From positions 1,323,145-1,387,144 of the forward strand of contig BDGG01000002.1 of NCBI GenBank assembly GCA_001949185.1: a stretch of DNA of 64,000 nucleotides, in the 5' to 3' direction. The position numbers were made by a program, and so were the translations under genes. Positions 45,779 to 56,676 of this stretch are shown here, one piece after another (positions within the stretch are counted from its first letter, which is position 1; the number at the start of each line of letters is the position of its first letter). This DNA is from Ramazzottius varieornatus (taxonomy: Eukaryota > Tardigrada > Eutardigrada > Parachela > Ramazzottiidae). A model generated the notes under the pieces. It was not told the DNA's origin and ran no database searches. It saw only the letters and a list, made by a program, of their open reading frames with translations.

Positions 45779-48690
45779 TTACCGTTCCATCTCAACATCC
45801 ACCGTCTTGCGGATGCTTTCCACAACATCACGCTCGCTCCACAGTCGTCCTCCCGCACCCAAACTGGCCAGCTTAGCATCCAGAAACGGAAGTCCAACCG
45901 CCAACAGCACTTCTCGTACGACCTGCAGAACTGAAACTTTCTTTAAAGATAAGATATTTGTTACCAACACCAAATCTGCGTTTGAAAAATCAGCTGTAAT
46001 TTGATTCATAAAACTTTTATTAGGTTTTACTACCTCGAGGTTTTCCTTTCCTTGAAGGAGGAAAGATTTCATAAAGGCGTTAACATAATCCTGAATATTC
46101 CGCTCGTCACCCAATTTTTCCATGGAAGACGTCTCCACGTACTTCGTGGGTAGAAGATGAAGCGGTTTAGTGGCTTTGACAGAGAGACAGAATGCGGCAA
46201 CAACTCCGGAATACACTCCATATTTTGCCAGAAACTCGGTGATGCTCTGAATCTGACTGACTTCCCAAGCTTCGTCCACCATCAGGCTGTGGAAAGTCTC
46301 ACCAAGGACTGTTGCAGAAATTTCCCTGATAATCACATTAGACATGACCGTCAGCCAATAAACCATACACAAGAGCTGGGCAATCAAAACGTCCGAGATT
46401 GTCGTCCTGAGTCGCGCATCTCTGCAGCCAATAACCATGAAAACATGCGCCATTTGGTATGGTGATCGTGACATTTCGATCGCTCGGCTTCCATACTAGA
46501 AAGGCAAACGAGTACACTAGTTTTGACTTACTCGGTTGTCTTCCACACCAGTCTGTCGAGGCAGCTCAGGATAAACATGTACTTGAGGTCCATCCCGGGA
46601 AGGTCGCGTTCAGATCGGATGCCAGCCGATATTCCCAGAACTGCAGGGAGCTCTCGGACGAACAAGGAACTCCACGTGTTACATCGTACACGCAGGATGT
46701 GCCGGCCAGTCATCTCGGTTCCCGCGTCGACGCTTGTAACCAACTCGATATTACTGGAGCCATCTTCGGTTGCCGCACCAATATACTGGGGTGTACCCCG
46801 CACCTAATACTTGAGTCGACGACCGAGTCGCATGATCTCGGCTTCCTGAAGGTGGCTGATCTCCACATCCTTCACCGCAGGCTCCCGCTGAGTAGCTTGA
46901 AGTCCCCTTCGAAGATCACGGTGGCGGATGACCAACTGATTGGATGCCAGCGAGACAGCACACAAACTTTCGTACACGTCGGCACCCAGAGGAACGCACT
47001 CTCCGACCGTGATCGTCTTCCCAAAAATAAATACAACCGGGTGTCACCCCTCACAGGTGGGATTTGAAAGACGTTATTTTCGGAGTTGGGCAAACGAAAC
47101 ACACAAGATCGCTATTTCAACTGGCGCACGTTTTCATGGTTATTGACAGCAAAGGTGCGCCACTTAGGATAATAGTCCTGCGCGTTCTGTTTGCTGAGCT
47201 CCTATTTCGTTCGTCACAAAACTTTCTCCCCAAGGGAGGTCATACCGATCAACTTTTCCAAACTTACTCGCAGTGAAAGCACTTTGCGGCATACTCTGGG
47301 TGTTTGCCCTTTCCCGGCAATAACAGGACCAACTTAAGACATCCACGGTGGAAGGGCTTTCCGCAGCCTTCGAACCTTTCACCTCCCACGCCAAATGAAC
47401 GTTATGGACGACCATCTCAGCGTCTCGTCCTTCCCAGCTGTCATTCTTGACATCACGACAGAACAAGCAAATAAGTTCCTTGTTGTTATTCTGTGAAACG
47501 CAAGAACTGTGCACAGTAACGCATCACAATCCATAATGTGTGTCTTCTATCGTTTCATCCCGAAACATTCAGGTATTAACGTACAGTAATAGTATAAAGC
47601 AGCGTCTCGATCGGTAAACTTTCCATCCTTTTGGCTGTTAGGAGTATACTCCACAATCACCTGCGAAAGAGCAATTTAGTGCACGGGCCTTCTCGGCTAC
47701 TATTTTGAGCAGCGGATAAAAAGTTATCCTGGCTGCTGCGGCAAGATTGTTGCGATCTTCGGAGCAGTTTGCGAGCTCGGTAAGCCAATTCGACAAGATG
47801 GTTTCCCCCAAGTGGCGCATGTTGTCAGTTCTAATGGCCGGAAGCGTGCGCCGTTTGAAAATCGGTCTTGTCGAATTGTCTGCCGAGCTCCCATTTGAAA
47901 CTTATACCACTCTTTTTCCTCTGCCAAGCGGGTAGGAAATGTTACCCAAGCTTACCTGAGCACCAAACATGCTCATCAATCCCGCGAGGCCTCCCTTGGA
48001 TCCAATATTGCTATCAGCTTCAATGGCGCGATTGTTGTCGAAGGTGGAAGGAGACGCGTTGTTGTGCTTCTTCTGCTTGAGCAGCCCAGCTCCGGCACGG
48101 CGGCACCCACTGCTCTTCCGACGATAAGTGATTGGAGCAATAGTCTCACGTCTTCTACTGTGAGACTAGTATAAATCTAACCCTAAAGAAAGCAGCGAAA
48201 CGGTTTACCAAGCAAGATTCTTGACAAAGCGTAAACGAGGATTCTTGTCGGTATTCCTCACCTCTTTTCGTCGAAAAGATGCCCAGTTCAGGATAGTTCG
48301 GCTTGGGTCCTTTTCCGAATGCAGCTTTAGACGCAGCTCACCTTCGATATCGAAGCAAGTTCGTCGCAGGTGCTTCGCACTGGAACATCTATCACCGTCG
48401 GCGAGAAAGTCGAAGAGGGATCAGAAATGCGAGAAGCAAACATAAAGTCCGTAAATTCAGGTAGATGAACGTTACGGCCGATCACAGCCGTTTGAATGTG
48501 ATGTTGTTGGCTGGCCGTACGATTGGCCTGGCTCTGACTTGGAAATTTTACTTTTTCTTCTCGTACTGCATCATGCAAAGCGCAGTTACTTGATTGAGCT
48601 CTTGAATGGCTGCTTTCTCTTCCCCGGGAAAGGCTATTTCGCGCGGATGCCACAGGGTATGTTTTGCACCACGTCACAGCGATACGGAAG
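45779..48690 (-). CDS. Unrecognised multi-exon protein, 5' end unresolved
   Basis: Seven exons with closing phases: 48342 to about 48690, 47956-48165, 47581-47660, 47218-47506, 46876-47016, 46532-46803, 45779-46325. At least 620 residues. The N-terminal part is Ser/Gln/Arg-rich (RGRESSHSRAQSSN) and the next exon is basic (SHSRRRETIAPITYRRKSSG). The C-terminal half is globular (SIELVTSV-like strands; VFVRELPAVLG-type helices; ETFHSLMVDEAWEV; EKLGDERNIQDYVNAFMKSF; LVVREVLLAVGLPFLDA). No signal peptide, clear transmembrane helix or catalytic motif. A further upstream exon around 48805-49010 is possible. I do not recognise the family. The donor at 47581 (GTTAAT) is weak and chosen for phase. Confidence 0.55.
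46406..46457. repeat. Foldback repeat, GTGGCGCAC family
   Basis: TGAGTCGCGCATCTCTGCAG pairs with ACATGCGCCATTTGG; intronic. Confidence 0.55.
47116..47168. repeat. Foldback repeat, GTGGCGCAC family
   Basis: TTCAACTGGCGCACGTTTTC pairs with AAAGGTGCGCCACTTAGG; flanked outside by GAACGAAAT-like and AGCTCC sequences that also pair. Intronic. Confidence 0.65.
47773..47890. repeat. Full-length foldback repeat, nested palindrome
   Basis: The best-preserved copy. Outer arms GAGCTCGGTAAGCCAATTCG and AATTGTCTGCCGAGCTC, then ACAAGATGG / CGGTCTTGT, then CAAGTGGCGCATG / GCGTGCGCCGTTTG. It suggests that the shorter copies are cores of a palindromic element of about 120 bases. Confidence 0.75.
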
Positions 48691-49536
48691 TCGCTGTCAA
48701 AATTTTTGTAATTAGGGTGTATACGACACGTCCCGGTTTAGGAGAGCAGTCGGTAAACGCGTTTTATTTGGGATAAATTTTTCAAATAAGAACTCTTACT
48801 TTTCATGTTCTACGAGAGTTGGTGATGTTTCCCAGTTCGTCCCAGACTAACCGTTTAGCAAGTCTAACCGTTGAGTGATCAAAGAAACGTCCAACTAGTG
48901 TATCGCGTATATAGCGCGCCCTTTGTAGTGTGGTCGGTGAACTGGAACGCGATTCGGTGTTCCCAGATCCAAAGCCCATCGGCATTGTGCCTAATGAATA
49001 CCCGTCGTCCAATTTTATATGGATGGATGGTTGCAGAAGCAATCGGAATATGACGACTGTTCGGTGTGGCTTTGGTTCTCTGGGCTGGTGTAAATGAGTA
49101 GAAGGCAGATGACGTGCTGAAAAGATGCCGAGGAACAGGTTTTTAAGGCTGCGAGACCTAAGGAGACAAAGGGATATAATGGAGGGCAGTGACATACCTT
49201 TGAAAGACAAGATGAAAATCCCACTGGCCACAATGTTAAGATAATATTGAAATTTTTTCTGTATTGGTGTGCTCAGTCACTCTATTTGTGGCTTCATGCT
49301 GCTAGTGCCTGCTGAGTCCTCATCACTGGTTATTTCTTCACTCTTCGCTGACTTCGTTGTTTGCCGTTTTAGCTTTCCGTTTAGATTTCACAGCTAAGAC
49401 TTCTCACATACGTCGCAAGATATAGTAACGTTGTGAGGTATGATACTGGTATGAATGGTCGATTTTGCAGTCACGTGTCCGTGTGACGTCATTTGATAAC
49501 GTTACCGTTTACTTGCATTGATTCGCCTTATAAAAT
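48691..49536. other. Upstream region of the unnamed gene
   Basis: A minus-strand open frame (48803-49231) includes a coding-looking stretch (HIKLDDGYSLGTMPMGFG, RARYIRDTLVGRFFD) that could be a 5' exon of the gene at 45779-48690. I could not join it in phase. Confidence 0.3.
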
Positions 49537-49691
49537 ACTGTAGTGCTACCAAATTATCGCGCACTCAACCACGTGAACAGTACATGATGCCCGGGTGAGA
49601 CTCGTTGAGGCTACAATGATTCATCTGGTCGTACTGGGCAACGATGACTCATCACGTGGCTTCGTGCGCGATAATTTGGTAGCACTACAGT
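49537..49691. mobile_element. MITE with 27-base perfect TIRs
   Basis: ACTGTAGTGCTACCAAATTA with TCGCGCAC at 49537-49564 is exactly the reverse complement of 49664-49691. Total about 155 bases. Outer TA dinucleotides (TACTG..., ...CAGTTA) fit Tc1/mariner-type insertion. Confidence 0.8.
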
Positions 49692-49779
49692 TACGTTTTT
49701 TTTGAGATTCTCAAGATTTTACCCCGACTTATTTATGCGGAATGTTTTTTAAGATTCCCAAGATTTTCCAGTTTATCGG

Positions 49780-50285
49780 GTCTTACGCTACGCGAAAAAA
49801 TGCTTGGAAGGATATTCGCTCGCATCTCCATCCCAGACGATGTTTGGTCAATTGAAGTCAACAGCCAGGACGATTTTACGCCGAAGGAGTGCGGGAATAA
49901 ACTCCCTAGACGACCGAAGCTTCGAGAAGACGTCAGCATCGTAGCTTGGCGCATGGACGACTCCGATCAGCACGTTCAGGCGCAGGCAAATTAGCTTTAT
50001 CCACATCACTTCCAGTCCCTCCACTTCTAGTCTTGTCATTCTGAGAGCTTGAAGGCCTCTCTTTACAGCGATGGCTACTCCACCACCGTTTTCCTTTTGG
50101 CATCCTTCTCAATCTTTCCTAAACAGCATGTAGTGGTCCAAGTCTGCAATCAAGCGTTGACTTGTCTGCCCTAGTCTCCACCAGAGCAACGACATCCGCT
50201 TTCCGTTCCTCCGTCCATTCCTTCCTCCCTCTCCTTGCTGTTAATCTGATGCCGTTGACACTGCCGACAGGAAGGTCAAGTTCTT
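49780..50285 (-). pseudogene. Decayed LINE endonuclease (APE-type) fragment
   Basis: Minus-strand pieces read VNGIRLTARRGRKEWTEERK, ADVVALVETRADKS, then GGGVAIAVKRGLQALRM, EGLEVMWIKL, NVLIGVVHAPSYD and KIVLAVDFN. These are the successive motifs of the exonuclease-endonuclease-phosphatase domain of non-LTR retrotransposons (ALVET, GGGVAI, VxVxxxxxxxLIGVVYRPP, GDFN). The frame shifts more than once, so it is dead. Confidence 0.65.
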
Positions 50286-50804
50286 TCCGGTTTCACCTGT
50301 AAACTTAAGAGGAGGCGTGGTGCAAAGCGGTTGGTATGGAGCAGTCAATCAATTTGACCGAAAATTCAAAGTAATTGAACATTGTGTCCGTTGGATTCCG
50401 CTCAACTTAGCATGCAGCCTAACATGCTTGTTATTTTATATTGACTCCTTGCATCAATGATGTTCCTCCCTTCCCCCAAGTCATGAAGGTTTTAAAGAAT
50501 TAGATGAGCTAGGATTTCAGAGCGGATATCCGCCGCGGAGGTGGGCTTTGTACGCGTCGTTAAGTTCCCGCAGGTTACTGTATTGGGCAAACAGGTAATT
50601 GAATTGCCGCCCTTAAAGCACGGAAGCTTCATTCAGGCTCGAAGGAATGTACCCAGTGTTCTTAACAGAAATCATCTTCGCTACTTCATTCCAGCTCTGA
50701 ATTATCCACGAATGCATCTGCCGTTAGACTTAAACCCGAATTAAGCTCCGATGTAAATTTCCGGGCTTGGTACTCATGAGCTCAAGCTTCTTTTGGAATC
50801 TGCC
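50286..50804. other. Intergenic, no gene seen
   Basis: Upstream region of the TRH-receptor-like gene. No clear core promoter motif. Confidence 0.3.
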
Positions 50805-53800
50805 ATGGAAGCAATGGAAGAGTATCTGAGGGAGCATCCTCTCGATCTCAGCAATCTTCCAGAAGAATTTTGGCAGTTGGAGGAAACGCAACTGGCACTG
50901 CTGAAAATGTCGGACAACGACAGCTATAATTCGACGCTGGGAATACTCGACAGGCGGAGAAACTTTCCACTGTCTTATCGCATTGCCGCCACCTTGTGCC
51001 ACACATTCATCTTAATCTTGGGAGTAACCGGCAACTGTATACTGATCTATGTCGTACGCAAGGTCACCACCCTTCAGAGTCCAACGTACTGTTACCTGGT
51101 GGGTTCTTCTAGTCTTTTCACGGGAATTTCGTTCGAATAGCTGTTTTGATAGAAAACTGAGACGGCAATACCACGGCCAATATTCGAACTATAACGATCT
51201 ACATCCGTACCGTTGCGTGGGCGTGCTGTGTTGTGTTTAAAATGCTCGAAGCCCATGAGCTTGGGCAGAGCGAAATCTCTTTTACACTCGAAAATGAAAC
51301 AAAATTTGGGACAACCCCCATTCTAATCGGATTTTCTGCAGTAAGCAAGTAGTTGTCATTTAGTTTCAGTACATGATCATAGTGTGGTTGATCCCTTGCT
51401 TTGTGATAAGTGTTACTCTAACACACCGTGGTGGACCCGACCGACTAACTCACTAAGACAGTCTGCTGCTATAAAACCGTGAAGTTGAATTGGAACGTGG
51501 CTTAAAACGTCTGTTAACTTCTTTGAAGCCTTATTTCTGTGAAAAACAAGAACCTCGATTGTCACCCAGCATATCGATGTTGGTCCTTCGAGACCCTTCT
51601 CCCCACAGACCAACGCAGGATTGGTAGTGTCCACCCAACCGTAAAAACACTTGGTCCAAAATGGAAGTTGATTGCGTCACAAAAAAGCAAGAGCTCAGAA
51701 ACAGTACCAAGGAAGATTGTTAAAACTGACGAAATAATATCATCACCAATAATGTCTTTCGCTGTGATTAGCGATTTTTTTGACAGGTTGCCTTGGCTTT
51801 CGCCGATCTGTTGGTAATTGTCACCGTAGTACCCGAAGCCATACTGTACAATGTGTACGAGTGTTGGCTAATGGGTCCGACGGTCTGTGCCACCTTCATC
51901 TACCTCAACTTTGTCAGCATCAACGTCGGAAGCTTAAGGTACTGTGACCCCCTTCTTCGACTGAAATTTGGTCTTTTCGGATCTGTGCGCAGACAGGCGC
52001 TACGTATACGCCCAGTTCCCTGACGTAGGGTCGTAAATTCAGCTAATCCAAGTCATCGTCAGCCTGCTAACTTAACCGGAGACGGAAAAACCAGGGCCAG
52101 TCCCCCCCCTTTTCTCCAAACGATTATTCTTGCTTTGAATAGTATTTTTCGAAATTACATTAGAATAACACGACAGGGTGTGTGACCTTGCAGGATAGCA
52201 CTCTATGGTCAATGTAACCTGATGCATCCTTCTCAGACCGTCACCACGCTTTGGGTCATGTCGCGTTCAGGTTACGCAACAGCTTATACATCCCAGAACC
52301 ACTGTCCGCTCAAGCCCTTAATTTCAACGTATTTCTTACACCACAATGTTTGTTCAAAAAATTCCGCATATGCATGGGTAGTATCGCTGCATGGTTCGAC
52401 ACGATGCACCATGTCGGCCAGACACTGTGACGTTGCTCACTAGTGCACGATACATGGTACAGTTCTACTTTCGAGATGTGACAATTGCTTCTTCTGCGAT
52501 CGAACATCAAGTATGTACGGGGGTGCTTGCCACAGGTCGCACAGCACGATGAGCTGATCGACGCCTTGTTCGAGGTTGACTTGATCAAGTAATCAAGTGT
52601 GTATCCGTTCAGCTTATCGATCTCGTTTGAACAGTGTGACGAGCAGCCTGGTAAACTTATGAGCCGTTCGGAACTGAAATCGGGCGTTTGAACTGTCCAA
52701 ACTCGGAGGTAGGACTGTGCACACAAACGAGACGAACATCGCGATTTGGGCGGCCAAAGCCCTGGGCGGGGCCGGCGGGCCTGATTAATTTGGGCAATAT
52801 CATTTGCTGAGTTGCGGCTGCATGAAATCGGTAAGCTTTCTTGTTCCCACAAAACAGACAACTACGTTAAAGTGCCGATCCTTGGGCTCGGGCAATTAAA
52901 GAGCGCGTCGCTCGTTGATTCTGATTGACCGAGCCAAATGATCGGCCCTTTAAAGCGTATCTCCTACTTTACTTTTCTCGCAAAGCCCAGACTCCGGGAA
53001 GAAACTCGCTGTAGCTCGTGCAATAGATTCCACGGCCAGGAGAAAAATAAACGAAGCGTAATCATAACGAAACCCATTTGTAAAGGCCATTAAACTTTCC
53101 GGTGTTAACACCTCAAAAGCTTTCTTTTTACAGACTGGGTGTAGACATTCTGTGAAGGAATTACCACATCACCACGTACTGTGTATATCATCAAAATTTG
53201 ACCGAGAAAAAAAGGGTTGATCCGCGGGGTATAAAAGCAGCTTTCGCTAAATTCAAATAGTGGGTTGGGAGTAGAAGCCAGTGTAAAAGGAAGTTTGTTG
53301 ATGAAATCAAGCCTGGCTTCTTTTAGTATCCTGGCCTTCACCATTGAACGCTTCATCGCCATCTGCTACCCCCTGCAGGCTCGCAAAGTGTGCTCGATTG
53401 AGCGCACCATAAAGATCATCAAAGGAACGTGGATCTTCGGCATGCTCTACTGTTCTCCCTGGCTGGGCCTCGCTTCTGTTCGCAAGGACCTACACCACAA
53501 AGACTGCGAACAGTGCGAAATGAGCCTGACATCGAAAGGTGCCTACATTGCCGTCTTCGGAGCCGATCTGCTGCTATTCTACGTGATTCCACTTGTCGTA
53601 GCCATTGTAGTGTATGCTAAGATCGGCAAGGTGCTGTACAATAGTCTGGGTTTGATGAAACGGGATGTTGCCGGAGGAGAGCTGATCTTTCAGATGAAGG
53701 AACTGGTTCGGGCTGGGTCGCGGAACACAGCGCTGCCAGCTGGCGGCGATTATGGCGACTTGTTCGAAAGGGACTTGATTCAGCGGGAATCACCCAGTCA

Positions 53801-54807
53801 GAGATCGAAGCAGCATTTAATCTACGCTGCAAGATCCCGAGTGCGGGTAAGTCGTCAACAGTTTGAACTGGCTCTCACTGCTCTACCGGACTAGCTATCA
53901 CGTAGTGCGGCGGAAATTTTATGGTGGAACTCGACCTACCATAGTGATTTAGAACGTTTTCTGAAAACAGCATGCGATGAAATCAAGAAGGAGTACGCAG
54001 GGGTGAGCCCAACGGAATACTCTGTCTTTGTCAGGAATCTTTTACGTCAGTCAGAGAGCAAAGGCAGGGCTTATAATGTAATTGCTGAGAAAGCCGTGCA
54101 TCCAGGAAATAAGATCAACTTCGACCTTCAGACCTAATTTGGCTAACTGGTTTGATAAAGGGTTGTCTGCCGGTCCTTTAGACTGATTCTTTGTGGGTTT
54201 TTTTTGTAAGGAGATATCCTGTTCGATTTCGCGAAAGACGACTGCTCTTCCTTTCCGTTTTGTCAACTCATCCCTGATTTCTTTCCTGTAGGTTCTTCGA
54301 ATGTTAGTTGTAATCGTGATCCTGTTTGCCATTGCCTGGTTGCCCTACCGCGGTCTCCTCGTTTACAACACCTTCGTTGACGAGCCTTGGCTGGATGTCG
54401 GTTACATGTTCTTCGCCAAGACGTTGATTTACCTCAATTCCGCCATTAACCCTTTCCTCTACAACGCCATGAGCCGTCGTTTCCGTGGGGCCATGTGCAA
54501 AGCTCTCAAGATCTCCCGTGTCGATCCGGTAACCGAAAGCAGCAGGAGAAACGGGCCACTCCAGACGGTGTTAAGGTTCCGTTCCAAGGATAGGCTGTTC
54601 TTGAGAACACCACCTTTGGTCCCTGTTCTCACCGTGCAGAAGGCCCCTGCACGAAGCACAGTGACGTCAAGCAAGATCTCCAGCCCAGTGAAGATGGGTG
54701 TTTCACCGAAAGATCTCCACGAGGAAATGGTCGACCTTAGCCGATGCCATTATGTCCGCTATTGTCCTCCCTGCCGTAATCCCGGTGGAGAAGGAGATCC
54801 AGTGTAG
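50805..54807 (+). CDS. Rhodopsin-class GPCR, thyrotropin-releasing-hormone-receptor-like
   Basis: Four exons, 50805-51098, 51787-51938, 53312-53846, 54292-54807; phases close, 498 residues. A long acidic N-terminus with an N-glycosylation site (NDSYNSTLG) precedes TM1 (FILILGVTGNCILIYVV). TM2 has ALAFADLLVIV. After TM3 comes AFTIERFIAICYPLQARKVC, the ERF version of DRY. TM6 is VVIVILFAIAWLPYRGLLVY and TM7 is IYLNSAINPFLYNAMS with an intact NPxxY. The ERFIAICYPLQA, MLVVIVILFAIAWLPYR and IYLNSAINP segments most resemble TRH receptors; ecdysis-triggering-hormone and neuromedin receptors are near relatives. It should be a peptide receptor at the plasma membrane. Intron 2 is 1.4 kb and contains a promoter-like TATAAAA. 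Confidence 0.87.
53231..53237 (+). promoter_or_regulatory. TATA box inside intron 2 of the GPCR gene
   Basis: GCGGGGTATAAAAGCAGC reads as a strong TATA element 70 bases before an ATG (53301) that is in frame with exon 3. It could drive a shorter transcript, but could equally be chance. Confidence 0.35.
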
Positions 54808-56361
54808 CCAGTATTGTTAAAACTGCCATGCAGACAAAGTCACCCGCCAGGATAATAGTGTCTCTTTCAGATCTTTCACCCTGTTGCACGTGCATGAAAC
54901 GTCTCTTTTGATGCACACACAGAGATCTGTCTAGGATTGCCTTGTCGGAAAATTTAATCTCCGTTCTGCGGTCGATCGCAAACCTCCAAAGATCTGGCTG
55001 TTTTCAACAACGTTTAGTCGCTCCAACTCGATAATTAGATTTGGACCTGCTTTTCCATGCGTTAGCTAAACGGCGAACACGAAAAGCTCCATAGCATAAT
55101 CTTCAGCATCCTGTTTTCGAAATTAACGGATACGTAACGTACGATAACCTGTCATTCAACCCTGTCGCGGACGCTTCCCGAGCCATGTAATGACTGGAGA
55201 CTGAATCAATCGAGTGAATCGATATACATGTACGAGGTAAAGGACATAATTCTGCCGTACCTGTTTTTGGGACGTAATTATGACGGGTTATATTTCTGAG
55301 CTCACTGCACCACCTCGCTTAGGTTTTCGTTACCAAGGTAGACAGACTTATGTCCCAGAGCTGTGTATAGGTTTTAAATGAGAAGAAGTTTAGGATCGAA
55401 GAAGCTTCTCTTAGGAGGAAAAGAGGTCTGTCTAATGTTAAAAGCCTAAGTTTGTATCAACAATTGTACGATGAGAAATAAATCAAGCGTTAACGACAAT
55501 GCTCAAACGTTTTAAGCCGTCAGAATTACGTCCCAAAAATGGGTACGGCAGAATTAGGTCCTCTACCTCGTATCTCGAAAACTTGGCCGTAAAAACTTCA
55601 TCTCCTACTACCTGCTTGCACAGCTCATCCACCGTAATGTGCAAGGTACGTGATTCCGCATTGGTAATTCCACGAAAATAGTAACCTATAGTAACTCACC
55701 AATACAGTTTCCGACACTTTTCTACGGTTGAGTGTGCATTCCGCCGTCTTCTCCGCCTGGCCCATAATTTTTGATAGTCCATAATTTCTCTTCTTGCGTT
55801 TAAAAACCCATCAAATTTTTTCTCGCTCGGTGTTTCATACATCGATTCGAATCATCTTTCGCAGACGTTGTACGGGCAGTGCAGTAGGCTCGGTTTGTTC
55901 ATGCTGAAGAACTTCACCCCGTCGCGACAGCAGGTGGATTAAGCCCTTCACTTTATACAGTATTTATCGTAACTGACACACCGTATGGTAGACTGAAATC
56001 ATCGGTTATCGCACCTTTTGCGTTCCAGTTGAAAATTCCGCGCGTGCTGAAAAAGCAGGAACTCGTAGACGGCACATGCTAACCGAACGACCTTCAAAAC
56101 ATGGAGAGTATCTGAGACCCCGGCTCACTCTTGACACGTTGCTTTGCACATTAAGAGTTTCTGGAGCATCTAGAGTACTATTATCCAGATGCTGTATCCG
56201 AGGTGGTGTGTTTAGCTTTCGGTATAACGACTTAACATAAAATTCCCTTCCTTGTTCAAACTTCAAAAAAGAAACAACAAAAATTGGAACAAAACCTTCA
56301 TCGCGTGTGGATTGAGACAGGCAGGTAGAAACATTCGTTGGACCAGATCATCGGCTTCCGA
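54808..56361. other. Intergenic, no gene seen
   Basis: 3' flank of the GPCR gene. At about 55715-55790 there is a sequence also found near 10375-10440 (TTTCTACGGTTGA ... GGCCCATAATTT), a dispersed repeat. Confidence 0.35.
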
Positions 56362-56676
56362 TTAGCACCAGAACTGCATGCAAGTATTCATCTCGTCTTT
56401 ACAAAATCCCGGGAACTCTGTGTTAGGTTGATCAGCTGTGGGGATTTTGCAGTCGCATATCCTTCCCCAACGGTGGCATCCACCTCGAAGACCCGTGTGG
56501 ATCGTTGGCATTTGCCCGCGACCTTCCAAAAATTCTGCGAAGGACATTGATGAGACGGGATAACCGACATCTTCGACACGGTAAACTGTCTTACCTCCAG
56601 TTGGACTGCTGACAGATGCACTCATGGCAGCTGAAACGACCAGCAACAAGACGAAAGACGATACTGAACCGCTCAT
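56362..56676 (-). CDS. Secreted six-cysteine peptide (copy 1)
   Basis: Two exons, 56595-56676 and 56362-56534, separated by a 60-base intron (GTAAGACAG ... TTCGCAG); 84 residues. Because 60 is a multiple of three the unspliced frame is also open (104 residues). I prefer the spliced form because the paralogue at 57904 has an intron at exactly this position and phase. A signal peptide (SSFVLLLVVSAAMSASVS) is followed by a short acidic spacer and a C-terminal cysteine module GCHRWGRICDCKIPTADQ ... EFPGFCKDEMNTCMQFWC, pattern C-x6-C-x-C-x15-C-x6-C-x4-C. Likely a disulphide-knotted extracellular peptide, for example a hormone or defence peptide; family not recognised. Confidence 0.75.
   Translation of the reverse strand: MSGSVSSFVLLLVVSAAMSASVSSPTGGKTVYRVEDVGYPVSSMSFAEFLEGRGQMPTIHTGLRGGCHRWGRICDCKIPTADQPNTEFPGFCKDEMNTCMQFWC

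Noticed and set aside
46801-46809. Apparent in-frame TAG in the unnamed gene
   Set aside because: TATTAG is the end of a 72-base intron (donor GTGAAG at about 46875) whose removal keeps phase, so it is not a nonsense codon.
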